A stretch of 64,000 bases of DNA from Nemopilema nomurai. Taxonomy: Eukaryota > Cnidaria > Scyphozoa > Rhizostomeae > Rhizostomatidae. The notes under the pieces were generated by a model. That model searched no databases, was not told the DNA's origin, and worked only from the letters and a program-made list of their open reading frames with translations. The position numbers and the translations under genes are program-made. This document shows, piece after piece, positions 13,126-24,500 of the stretch. The first letter of the stretch is position 1. Every line of letters begins with the position of its first letter. The stretch is taken from positions 1,539,606 through 1,603,605 of the forward strand of contig ML133478.1 in NCBI GenBank assembly GCA_003864495.1. Reading direction: 5' to 3'.

Positions 13126-16100
13126 ATGTCCATTTTAGAAGAATACGATAACGTAGAGGAAGACAAATTAAAGGTAGCTACGAGCAGTTGGCGTTCGTGA
13201 AAACACGTGTGCAAGTTAGGCCTAATCGCCATCCAGAAAGAAATTACTTTTGAAAAGTACATTTGACTGTCCAACTATCACAATCTCTCTGCAAATAGAA
13301 TAATTCACTTTCACGACATATGATTAATTGGTGCAATATCTTAAAGTCATGAGCTGTTTTTCTACCCGATCACCTATTTGGCATGCTGCCCCTTTCTGCA
13401 AATTTGTGTGCGCAGCCGGTGAACCATATCAAGTGCACACAGACACAGACATACTTCCAGTCGTACTTCTAGATTCTCATTATCTTATTTGAAACCTTCT
13501 TTCCTTCAGTCTGACCCCAGGTTCCGATTCTAATCGAAGATAAACATCCTTCAAAATTTTTCGTATGGCTCAATTGCTTAGGATGGTTTTTTGTTTCTTT
13601 CCTTCGTCTTCTAAAGTTTTCTTCTCGCTGTCTTTATATCATAAATGTTCAACCAAACACTTGTTAATCTGAGTCACTTGAGCTTTTTTTCTATTTTTTT
13701 CTGAGTCTGTCTCGTCACATTTGCCATTAGCTTTTTGATGGTACTTTAATGGAATGGATATTTGATGTCTTTTTTCTTTGATTTATAAGGTAGACCTTAT
13801 TGTTTTTCAGTTGGCATTAGTTATGTGACTTTTGTTTCCCAGCCAAAGAGATACATTATATACATTTATTTTGTAGATACCTTCATGCATGAACCTCTTT
13901 AATGAATGGAGACTATGCAGCTGTGAGTAACCTTATTCTGATCAATTATACTTTGCAAACTTAAATAGGACATTCAAGAAAACTGGCTAGTTTAATATGA
14001 TGGCTAGGGTACTTTTGAAGATTTCCAAGCAAGCGACTGTAATTATTCCCTCACTGTTTGCAATCTTTAATTGTCCTGTTAGATCTGTGGAACTCTTTTA
14101 AGTTATTTTATATATCTAGATACTGCATAGAAAACAAATTGATTTGATCAGCTGTTGACCTGCAATTATAAGTAAATTATGATTTTTCTTCATTTTCAGC
14201 ATCACAAAGACAATTTCATCATTATTATATTTATGGAAAATTTTCTAAGTGTTCTGAAGAACAAGATAACTGGACAAATTGTCTTTTATGGAGGACAAGG
14301 AAAAAGAAAGAAGCAAGGGTAAATTTTGTTTATTGCAATATCTATTTTTAGTTGTTTGCTTATGTGAAAAGCATACTGCCAATAAATGAGAAATAGATAA
14401 CCAGGAGCAATGAAGTAAAGCAAAAAAGTATAATCCTTATTGTTTTTTTTATTTTTCTGTTTATTTACCTAATCTGGTTTTTTTGCGCAAAAATATTTGA
14501 TTAATTATTACATAATTATATATTTATATGTATTATGTATATATTATTGTTTTAATATTACATTATTTTTATATTATTGTTTTAATATTATATGATATAG
14601 GATTAATTATTATAGTAATTATTATATAATATATTTATATCTTCATCACATATATATAAACATAGAATCTACCTTAAAGGGGGTTTAGATCATGTTTACA
14701 GGGGGCTTAGAAAATTTGTATTTCCAGTGTATTATAAAATGAAAATGATACAATGTTGAATATCATGAAAATCATACAAGTGATTGAAGCTTTTGAATAA
14801 CATTCTCATACCTAAAGGAAAGGATAAATGAAATTAATTATGGGGAATGAAATTTAGCCAATATTAAAAACACCCAAAAGATGTTTTAGTAATCGTCAAA
14901 TCATCTAAGAGAAGATCGATTTTGGATCCACAAGTCTCAGATTTTGTTAGTTTTTGCATTGTATCTTCATACATTAACCATAAAAGTAATCCTCAACCAT
15001 AGCCCTTTATCCTAAATGTTTTGCAAACTATCGCCTCTTGAAATTTAGGGTATTTCCCCTATTTGGTGTGGCACCTTACCTTCGGATGCAAGGTAGAAAC
15101 AAATCAAATCAAAAAATCAAAACCTTACAACTGAGTCAAGCAAATAATGTTTCAACCAAATTTAATGATTCCAAATGGACATGGTGATTGGATATGATTC
15201 CAAATATTACTTTTCAAAAAACATTGATTAGTATATATCTTTGAAAATTATCTTTCTTGCAAATTACTACCTAAATTGTTACAAATTTTTCGTATTTGGG
15301 TATCATTTTAACACATTCGTATAGGTACTGAAGATAAGATTGCTTATGATTAAAGTAAATCAACGGGCATAAGGTCCCCAATTTAAAAATACACTGCAAC
15401 TCAATTCGGGTGTGCAGATTGATTATTAAGACAAAGTGATCACATGGAGGCTGCATCTTCTTGTATCACACCACACGCAGTGATATTTGAAGTGATCACA
15501 TGAACTCTGATGTTCTCAACCTTGATTGGATGACTAAGAGTTTGTATTGTTAGGTAGCCCAGTCCCCTGAGCTAAGCTGTGTTTTAACTCCCTTGATATT
15601 AATGAAAAAATGCAACAGGAAAGAAATTACATCAATGTAAACTTAGCACCCAGGTGGACCAAGGGACCTGTTTTACTAGCCAAGGAAGGGGATTAGATGC
15701 ATGCTGGATTCCAATATGCAATATTCAATGCAGAATGAAATTCATGACATTCAATGTCATATAATGGCCCTTTCAATTTAAAACTAATATATCTTATTCA
15801 TTTTCTGCATTAACAGGCTTCATCATAAAATTGTGTGACTTTTAAATGTATAAGATTATGACCAAAATTCATAAATTCACCATTGTATTTTGTGAAAGGT
15901 AATCATACTTTTTTAATAGATAACTCTGTCACTTTACATAATAGATAATCAAATCAAGAAGTTGTGCATCTAAACTTAAGAGTAGGCTTGTGGGTATTTT
16001 ATGTAAAGTTTGGGTTGCCAATTGTGTCATTGAGAATCTGTATCCTATGATTAGGTTACTTTCCAAATTAGTTTTATCACTATATTCTACTTGGTTAGAA

Positions 16101-16409
16101 TATTGTTGTCTTGAACAAGTGGAACCGTTATAAGGTACTAGGGCAATAATTCACAAAACAATTAGAAAAATAGGTGATACTTTTCATTTCTGTTTCAAAC
16201 CATGAACATATGTTGATTGGTACCCAAGCACCCAACAAAATTAGTTGATTATGTTCACCTAAGCTAACTTTTGTTCTACTGATGCTTTTGTATTATAGGA
16301 TGCTATTCTTGAAAGTGTAAAGCGAAAAGAGAAAGAGGATAGCACAAAACACTCTGCTCCTGTTTGGAAATTTAGAAGAGACCCCAGGCAAGGTTGGAAT
16401 GATAGTTAG
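13126..16409 (+). CDS. C22orf39: C22orf39 / PANTS homologue (small CHCH-like protein)
   Basis: Exons 13126-13173, 13877-13922, 14200-14318 and 16299-16409 join to 324 nt, 107 aa. The diagnostic core is LCSSSQRQFHHYYIYGK followed by spaced cysteines and an NC..W..R block, matching vertebrate C22orf39 (UPF0545, renamed PANTS), a small synapse-associated protein in mouse. The C-terminal segment APVWKFRRDP corresponds to the family's conserved VWAPRQ region. The cysteines are spaced like a CHCH fold. The ATG at 13126 gives a length like the human protein (105 aa). An in-frame ATG at 12988 would add 46 poorly conserved residues. Intron 3 is almost 2 kb and very AT-rich; I saw no gene in it. Confidence 0.85.
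14505..14665. repeat. AT-rich low-complexity tract with duplicated ATATTATTGTTTTAATATTA
   Basis: This part of intron 3 of the C22orf39 homologue is almost pure A/T. The 20-mer ATATTATTGTTTTAATATTA occurs twice, about 35 bases apart. The tract is bounded by further ATAT runs. Confidence 0.7.
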
Positions 16410-16921
16410 CCAAGTGTGATGGATGTTTTGTAAATATTATGAAGTGTTTTATTTGAATAGTTTCCTTGCAAATGATGTCTTTCCATTAGCCAAATTTAAA
16501 GCACTTCAAAATGTTAGGCATATTATTGAGTTCCAGAGTTGCAGATTCTTAACCCCTTCCTTGCCGAATTCCCCTGAATTCCCCTGCAAAAAAGTCCACA
16601 AACACCTATTTTCTGAGGCTTTAAACAGAATTCCGAGCAAACTTTTTCAAATTGATTTATGACTAAGAAGGAGTTGATATGTTGTATAGACACCCCTATA
16701 TTAACAGAAAGAAAAATTCCCAAGGAATCCAAAAATGCAATTTTCATCTCAGTACTAGAAAACAGTAAAGAAATACACTGTATAAAAAATATATTAGAGA
16801 GTTAATGTTAAAATAGGATATTAGTCACAACACTTATTATAGCCAAAATTGAACTTTGGTGTGGTAGTTAATAAAGCAGTTATTTTCCTTTGTTATGCAG
16901 AGGTATACAGTGTCCTGTGGC
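16410..16921. other. 3' flank of C22orf39 homologue, nothing recognised
   Basis: It contains the 3' UTR of the preceding gene. A small open frame covers 16423-16662, but I recognise no protein or repeat in it. A decayed continuation of the piggyBac reading frame seems to enter from the right at about 16870-16921. Confidence 0.4.
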
Positions 16922-17359
16922 TCACAACCTGCACAGCAAAAAGTTGTTTTTGATAAACTGAAATAGGCAGTTCTTTGGATCGGCATCTGGGTTCTGCTTT
17001 ATCCAATTCTGCCTTCTTTTCTTGCAGACAAGACATCTGTGGTCTTTGCCTTGGCCTTTTTTTGGCAGATGAGCCCTGACATTTTGTAACCTTTTATCTT
17101 CCTCTGTCCTCTTTCTTGTTCTTCCTTTCCCCTTTGCACAGACATTGCCAACCAATTGTTTGGCAAGTTCTTCTTTGAAAGAGAGAAGGTCTCGTTTGGC
17201 CTTACCCTGAACAACATGAGGCTTGGCATGCCCTTCAATTATGTAAGAATTATTTATACATTTCATGAAAAAGGATATAAATATTCTCATATAATAAGTC
17301 TTCTGTTTCTTATCCTTTTTCACAACAGATTGTTGGTCACTTTTGTCCACACCAGCCAT
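16922..17359 (-). pseudogene. piggyBac-like transposase, C-terminal fragment
   Basis: The 145-codon minus-strand frame starts with MAGVDKSDQ, the signature found after the catalytic core of piggyBac/PGBD transposases (usually MGGVDKSDQ). A helical segment with NSYI follows, then a basic region and the start of the family's cysteine-rich zinc-binding C-terminus (RCLVCKKRRQ). The catalytic DDD region that should lie upstream is absent. The cysteine-rich domain appears to continue in another frame past 16922, where spaced cysteines can be read, so it is frameshifted near its end. It is a dead fragment and no TTAA-bounded element could be drawn. A domesticated exon is possible but unlikely given the frameshift. 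Confidence 0.75.
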
Positions 17360-17534
17360 ATTTGTATTTTAATCACTGACAAGAATTTGTAACCATAACC
17401 GTTAATGAATGTTTTAGTTATAAGGTGAAACTGGTGTTTTCCTGCCTTCTGTCTGTGATTATTTCTGCACTGTATCACTTTGAAGTTAATTGTCACATGC
17501 TGAATGGTCTTTGTGTACAAAACTATTTATGTTA

Positions 17535-17778
17535 CTCTCAAGTATCTAATTGTAAGAGGGGGAAGCTCCATTTTTCAGATATTTTGTATACCCATTTCCA
17601 TATATTAGCCCCTAAATTATGTATTTCATGCAAAAAGCCCCCCCCCCCCCTCATTTTTAGTTACTAATTTGTGAAAATCTAAGCATTTCAATCTATTATG
17701 ACTCTTTTATGGCTCTTTAAAAAATGGCAACCCCCTCCGTATTCGCCCCCCCCCCCCCCTATTACGAACTTGGGAGAG
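17535..17778. mobile_element. MITE, 244 bp, with TTA target duplication and two poly(C) tracts
   Basis: The left end CTCTCAAGT and right end ACTTGGGAGAG form an imperfect terminal inverted repeat that continues inward with a further related G-rich block. TTA flanks both sides (17532-17534 and 17779-17781), as expected for PIF/Harbinger-type elements. Two long C tracts lie inside, at about 17638-17650 (13 C) and 17746-17759 (14 C). No coding capacity. The family assignment rests only on the 3-bp duplication. Confidence 0.55.
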
Positions 17779-17781
17779 TTA

Positions 17782-18826
17782 TGGATCATGCAGGCATATT
17801 ATTTTTAATAGCTTAGGCTTTTTAGGAAGTCTTGCAATATGGCTTATGTACAATATGTCTGATAATATATTTATACGCTTGATGCAGATGAGGCCTTCCA
17901 ATGTGCCTGTTTTTGCTTCACAACTTTTTCTTTTTCCTGCTCATTTACATTATTTCGAATCACCCACTTTCACCCATTTTTGCATTGCTTTATGGCATGG
18001 CTTAATTGTAAGCTCATAAGGTCATTATTTTTAGAAATGTGTTTTCGTATTATCGCAGGTAAAATGGGTTTTCATATTTTCATAAGTTGGGTAAAGTTGG
18101 TGTTCAGACGAGGGTGACCGGCCTCAGTCTGGGGAAAGCCAACAAGGGTTGGTAAAATCAGAAATTACACCATTCTCTATAGGTGCGCATTCATGTCAAA
18201 TAACTCAAATTTGCGCTATCTCGGCTTCAAGTGCTTTTACTCGCTTCTCATTTTGACCTCTTCTCAAGATTTTCTCCTTTTGCAACTGCGCTCTGAAATA
18301 TAGCTTCAAACGCAACTGATATTTAGTCTTTTAGCTAACAGAATTCTCTTTAACTAGCCAGACGTTAAATTCAAAGCGCTCGGCTAATGAGATAAAAGCC
18401 AATTCTCATTCGTAAATGAGCTGCAAATTTGCAAAAGAATGTGTGCTGCATTGAAAATTAATGTGACGATAAAATTCCTTACAGTTAGCTTTTTTTACAA
18501 AACACCGTGTCATACAGACAGATTCTTTTTAACTAAAGATTACTGAAACAACTACCCTAAAAAGAGCCCCTCTCCTCTTTCATTTTTAAGACGCAATTCA
18601 AAACACGTTTTGATAAGCATGTTTTGCTTCTTGAACTTGTTGCTGACCATGAGATATTTTAACTGAATTTGAATTCAATGTACTTCACGCATTTAAATAA
18701 TTTATCTTCACACAACTGGATAAAAACAATCAGATAAAGTCGTCGTTTTCTGGAACTAATCCCATGTGCCCAGACGGAATTTTGACACTTGATATGAATA
18801 ATTCACTTCACTTGCCTGAAATATCT
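17782..18826. other. Intergenic stretch between two transposon remnants
   Basis: No open frame longer than about 60 codons and no recognisable protein motif. I see only AT-rich unique-looking sequence. It may contain older, unrecognisable repeat debris. Confidence 0.4.
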
Positions 18827-18834
18827 CGCTGATC

Positions 18835-20157
18835 GGTGGCGTTGCTTGCCGCCAAACAATGTGGGGGACAAGGCAGGCTCATGGGGCGGAGTCCCAAACT
18901 TTTTAGGGCCACGCCCCTTTTAATGATAGGAAACGCCCTTTAAATTGTAGGGAAACGCCCTTACCAATTATTTGAAACACTCTTTTACCTATGGAAATGA
19001 CTATGTCTGCAGCAATTGAGGCTTTTCAATTGCCTGTCTACATTAAAGAGTAGCCCAGCTATCAAAATCTCAAAATAAAGAAGTCTATTCTTTTATTCTG
19101 ATAGATAGTTCATTACGCCAGTTCTAGAGCTTGATTTTGGAAAGAAACAAGGTATAGCAAAAATACAGAAAGCTTCTGATTATGAAAGCATCGATGGTGA
19201 GAGAAAACAGTTTATTAAGATTTCTTATCCTATTTGAAAAATTTTTATCAGCAGTTGAATTTGTTAAAGGCATTCTTTCCCGATATTTACCATAGCGACA
19301 GTTAATAAGTCAAGTCTCACTAACTACTGGAAGGCTTTTGTGACATATAAACTTGTACGTATAAACTTGGTACCAGATGCAAGATTTCCACAAGCCAATT
19401 AGTTATAGCAGTAGCTTGCGGTGGTTAACTTGCTTAAAACTTCTTTTAATTATTTGCTAAGCGCGATGTTATCGGCAATGTCCCGTTCATTACTTATTTG
19501 CACAAGAACTCCAAGTCTGTCAGGAAACATAGCAGCCCGTATATCGTTCTTAATTATCTTGACTTTGCTATGAGTGCGCTCACATGATGCCACCGTAACA
19601 GGCATGGTCCCAACAATTGTTATAACCCGAAACAAGTCAGCATACGAATTGTGCAAATCATTCTTGCTAAAAATATCAAGCAGCGAAGGCAAGCACGTCT
19701 TTTTGGTACTTATCATATTGGCCTTCCAACTCACAGCATTGCTGCGATTGAGAAACAAGGAGAAACTGCTGTCCAGTCCGATTGCTATCGAGCTTAAAGA
19801 TTTAGCCATTGCCTCGATTTCTGACACTTTAGTTGGAGAGAGATTGCGTGGATGAAAATCCGCTGCATGTGACATCATTGCGCATGCTTGGTCAGAAAAG
19901 CTCTCGTCTGAAGCATTCCAAATCTGATTCACAATTTGGTCCATTGCATGGGCACATCATTCTGTTTTGGTATGACGGCATTCAACAAAAGAGAACTTGA
20001 AAGAAATACCGGTGTTTTTGACAATTTGTTCATCAAGTAATTTTGCCTAACCTCACAAAGATCTCACCCCTTCTCCTCGAATTTAGACAAATTACAAAAT
20101 CGATCCTGGCGAGAACTGGGGGGGGGGGGACGTGTCCCCCAGTCCCCCCGCTACAGT
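18835..20157. mobile_element. hAT transposon remnant, 1.3 kb, with 8-bp target duplication
   Basis: Perfect 8-bp duplications CGCTGATC at 18827-18834 and 20158-20165 bracket a 1323-bp segment. The left end begins GGTGGCGTTGC and the right end finishes CCCCCCGCTACAGT, only weakly inverted-repeat, so the termini are eroded. Subterminal blocks (GTGGGGGACAAGG, GGGGCGGAGTCCC) resemble those in the hAT MITE at 9839-10063. A 12-G run sits near the right end. The only substantial coding sequence is the C-terminal piece of a hAT transposase on the minus strand. Confidence 0.75.
19450..19944 (-). pseudogene. hAT transposase C-terminal fragment (ZMYM1/DUF4371-like)
   Basis: This minus-strand frame encodes 164 residues ending in a hAT dimerisation domain. 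The core PVTVASCERTHSKVKIIKN corresponds to the usual P-V-S-x-A-x-x-E-R-S-F-S-x-L-K-x-I-K pattern, followed by RAAMFPDRLGVLVQISNERDI. This domain type is shared by hAT transposases and ZMYM1-like proteins with DUF4371. The catalytic core and zinc-finger parts are missing, and the whole lies inside a 1.3-kb element, so it is an internally deleted copy. No sign of domestication was seen. Confidence 0.8.
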
Positions 20158-20225
20158 CGCTGATCGAATCTTTAACGATTATATTGTGAGAATTACTGAT
20201 AGCCTTACCTTGACATTCCTACATT

Positions 20226-20960
20226 AAAAGAGAACTTAACGCCAACCAATGAAATCATTGATCAACTCGATATTGCCTTGACGAAATACAAATATCATCC
20301 ATCTCCAAAATGTATCGAGGCAAGGGTGCGAGTTGAAGAAAGATCTGAGTCAAGCACATTTCTTCACCAAAAGTGGTTCTACAGCGGCATAAGCTAAACG
20401 AGTCTTGGCTTCTCAAGGTGCATTTTGTTGTTTTCGGTATTAAGCTTCAAAACTTGATCAATAACAATATTGATACTAGTGTGTTTCCTGATAAGCTAGA
20501 TATGGGAGAAATGTCGCCCTTGTTCGAAAGCAAAGATCTCTTCATTAAGAAAAGTTATAGGCTTTTAACTGTGTTGCCCGCAGTCTCCAAAGTACACGAC
20601 AGAGTGATACAATACCAAATAATATCCCTTATGGAACCAGTAATGTCTATATATCTTTGTGGCTTTCTCAAAGGATGTAGCACATCTAGACTTATGAGAC
20701 TAACTAAAAAATGCTTTGCGTTAGTTGTTATAAGACACTGGACTGCCTTGACCACGAATTACTGTTAAGCTCCGTGTGAGCGGTTTTAGCAGTAAAATAT
20801 AAACGAAAGTTGTTTCGCAAGGCTCAGTCTTGAGACCCATTCTATTCAATACACTTACAAATGATATTTTCTCTTTGGCGAATGAAATTTATGCAGATTG
20901 TATGGTCTTTGCATGCGATTCTGATGTAACATAAGCTCAATAAAAATTAGAGGCAGATGC
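20226..20960 (+). mobile_element. Non-LTR retrotransposon reverse transcriptase remnant
   Basis: Broken frames carry the order of blocks typical of LINE reverse transcriptases (CR1/L2/jockey-like). The first block is VFPDKLDMGEMSPLFESKD with SYRLLTVLPAVSKVHDRVI (frame 20373-20768), then a GFLKGCST block, QGSVL at about 20817, a following NDI at about 20860, and IYADCMVF near 20888, where the catalytic YADD has become YADC. Stops and frame changes interrupt it. Endonuclease and 3' tail were not identified. It begins about 60 bp right of the hAT element. Confidence 0.7.
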
Positions 20961-21510
20961 CAACTTCTTTCCAAGTGGTTTGTTGACAACCATGTCGTGT
21001 GATGTGTACCTTTATCTTACTCGAAAAAACTCGCCTGGCATTCCAGTGAATATTGGCATACTCTGTGTTGAACAAAGTAATAAATATACTTTTTGTTTTC
21101 TTTCCAGTAACTTTGTATGACCTTGGCGCAATTAGGGTTGATGATAAATTGCGTACTTTGTTTATTGGCTCTTTTACTGATTGTGTCTCGCAAAAACCTG
21201 CCTATTTTAGCAGATGACTTGAGCAGGAACATTTTAAAGAGAACATGGTGTGGATTAAAGACCCTTTTTACTCTAAACTTTTATCCTTCAACTTTGCTGG
21301 GCGTGTGCGGAGGCTGTTGCCACCAGACCCTGCGGGGCATATTGTGGCTTATATTTTTTTTCAATGACGCATGCGCCTTTGATAATACAACGAAGTGAAG
21401 TCACAACAGCTTGGCAAATATGTAGGAAGGCAGGCCATAAAAACCTGTGTGTGGTGGAAATTCGTCAGGATGAATCGTGTAATGCAGTAATCAACCATCG
21501 AATAGTTAAA
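20961..21510. other. Upstream flank of carboxypeptidase D
   Basis: The left part is probably further decayed LINE sequence. The right part must contain the CPD promoter and 5' UTR. The CPD reading frame stays open upstream to 21364, but the hydrophobic leader starting at 21511 marks the likely start. No promoter element could be singled out. Confidence 0.4.
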
Positions 21511-24500
21511 ATGGCTCATGGTCTTTCTACAATGGCGGGTATATCAATACTCATTTTGCTTATAACCTGTGTTTTGGTTACGATGTCAGATGATGAAGGC
21601 CTTTCGTCAACAATTGACAAGAAACACTATATTCATTACGACCAAATGAAACGTATTCTACAAGGATATGCGAAGAAATACCCCTCCATTGCAAGAGTCA
21701 AAAGTATTGGCAAGTCGGTAGAAGGAAGAGATTTGTGGGCAATTCAGATAAGCGATAGACCAGACAAAGTTGAACAAGGGGAGCCAATGTTCAAGTATGT
21801 TGGAAACATGCACGGAAATGAAGCAATTAGTAGACAAATTTTAATTTATTTAGCAGGGTATCTGTGCGATAATTATGGTAAAGATAAAAGAGTGACAAAC
21901 CTTGTAAATACCACAAATATTTTTATACTGCCATCGATGAATCCTGATGGATTTGAACATGCGGAGGAAGGCGACTGCACTGGAGTCAAGGGAAGGTCCA
22001 ACGCCAATGGATTCGACCTAAACAGGAACTTCCCAGATCAATTTACGAATTGGCATAACTTTAAACTAAAAGAGGCACAGCCAGAAACACAAGCGTTGAT
22101 GAAGTGGATCTACAAGCTCCCTTTTGTTTTGTCTGCCAATTTACATGGTGGTTCTGTTGTTGCCAGTTACCCATTTGACGACGGACCGTCTCATATTACA
22201 AGTGGGATGTACAGTAAATCGCCAGATGATAAAATATTTAGGCAGCTGGCACAGGTGTATGCAAAGAGTCATCCAATAATGAAAACTGGTAGTCCAAACT
22301 GTGGGGATGGGGAGACCTTCAATAAGGGAATTACTAATGGTGCATTTTGGTATGATGTACCTGGTGGTATGCAAGATTTCAATTATCTAATTGGTAATTG
22401 CTTTGAGATAACAGTTGAACTTTCATGTTGTAAATATCCTATGGCATCACATTTGGAAAAAGAATGGAACAATAATTTGGAATCATTATTATCATTTATG
22501 GAACAGGTCCATAAAGGTGTGAAAGGGCGTGTCACCAATTCTCGTGGAGAACCAATTGAGAAAGCTAAAATTGTTGTCGAAGGAATCAACCATAATGTGA
22601 CATCAATTAGAAATGGTGACTACTGGAGATTGCTTGCCCCTGGAACATATGACATGATGGTTTTGGCCGAAGGCTATGAAGATGTAAGGAAATCAAAAAT
22701 TTATTACTGATGGGGATGTTAAAACTGTAAACTTTGTCCTAAAGAGCAAGTCTGAAAGTTATTTGTCCACCACTCTTCCCACTCGGTCACATACGGGGCA
22801 ACATGTCACCCACGGAGCTGTCACTAGAAGGCAAGAGAGTACATCAGATAGCAACATTCATTATATAATGTCAACTCCATCTGCTAGTGTCATTTCCAAC
22901 CCTACAAGACAACCATCTCTCAATTTGCTTCCTTTAGAAACATCCCAGGTAAGGGAAATGTTTAAAGTGACAAAAGAGCCAACAGATTTCAAGCATCATA
23001 ATTACCAAAGCATGGTTGATTACATGAAGATGATCAATTCCAAGTACCCACAAATAACAAGGCTTTATAGTGTTGGGAAGTCTGTCAAGGGAAGGGATCT
23101 TTGGGTGATGGAAGTATCCAACAATCCAGGGGTCCATGAGGTAGGGGAGCCAGAATTCAGGTATATTGCTAATATGCATGGAAATGAAGTTGTTGGAAGA
23201 GAATGCTTGCTGTATCTCATGGATTTTCTTTGTAAGAACTATGGTTCAATGATTGCTGTAACCAGCATTGTGAATAATACAAGAATTCACTTGATGCCTT
23301 CCATGAACCCAGATGGCTATGAAGTAGCACTTGAAGGCACACAACAGTCTGGGCCTGGACGCCCAAATGCAAACGGAGTTGACCTGAACAGAGACTTCCC
23401 TGACCAGTTTGACAAGAAATCAGCGAAGCATGCCTTTCAAGTGGAGACAAAGGCTGTTATGGAGTGGATTAAAAATGGATCATTTGTTCTCAGTGCGAAT
23501 TTGCATGGTGGTGCACTTGTCGTGAATTATCCTTTTGATGACACACCATCAGGGAAAGAGGCATTAAACCCAACACCTGATCATGATCTTTTTAAGCACC
23601 TTGCCACTGTTTACTCAGAAGCACACCCAATAATGTCGGTTGGCAAAGCTTGTCCAGATAATGAAATTCAACAGCCATTTAGAAATGGTATCACAAATGG
23701 TGCTCAATGGTATAATGTAAGGGGAGGGATGCAAGATTATAATTATCTTCATTCAAATGATTTTGAAGTCACCATTGAGATGGGATGTTACAAGTTTCCA
23801 CCAGCTGCTGCAATGCTAGCATATTGGAACAGTAACAAGATTCCCTTGGTTCGTTTTATCATGGAATCTCACAGGGGAATCAAAGGAATGGTTTTAGACA
23901 GTCAAGGAAATGGTATACCCAATGCAACCATAAATGTTAATGGTAGAGACCATCAAGTCAAATCACTTAAAGGTGGAGATTATTACAGGCTGCTTTTGCC
24001 TGGAGCCTATAATCTAACTGTTTTAGCAAATGGGTTTCACCCCAAAACAAAAGAAGTACAAGTTAAAGATGGATTGGCTATAGTGGAAGACTTCAGGCTT
24101 GATGAAATTGCAAAGACCCAAGCTTTACCTACTTCACATGAAGTCATTGTAAAGAAGAAAACACATGTAGCAAATGAAGCCAGCAGCAAACCAATTGAAG
24201 CTGAATCACATACCTCTTTGGTCCTGACAACTGAAGCCACAGGTATGTGATTTTTGATATTGTCATTATGATGAATGCTTATGAAAGTTTATTGCGCATT
24301 TTAGATACTTTATAATCACAGTGTTTTAGGTGATCCCTCTACTTAGGGTTAAAAGTCATTTGAAGGCACCATTTTCCAGTATCAAAGTTTTGATCTGTCT
24401 GCAAAATCTTGCTGCTCTTCAAAAAGCTGCTGTAACATATGATTCTAACACGATGGTTGTACATAATGTATAGTTAACCATTGGCATGATAATATTTCAT

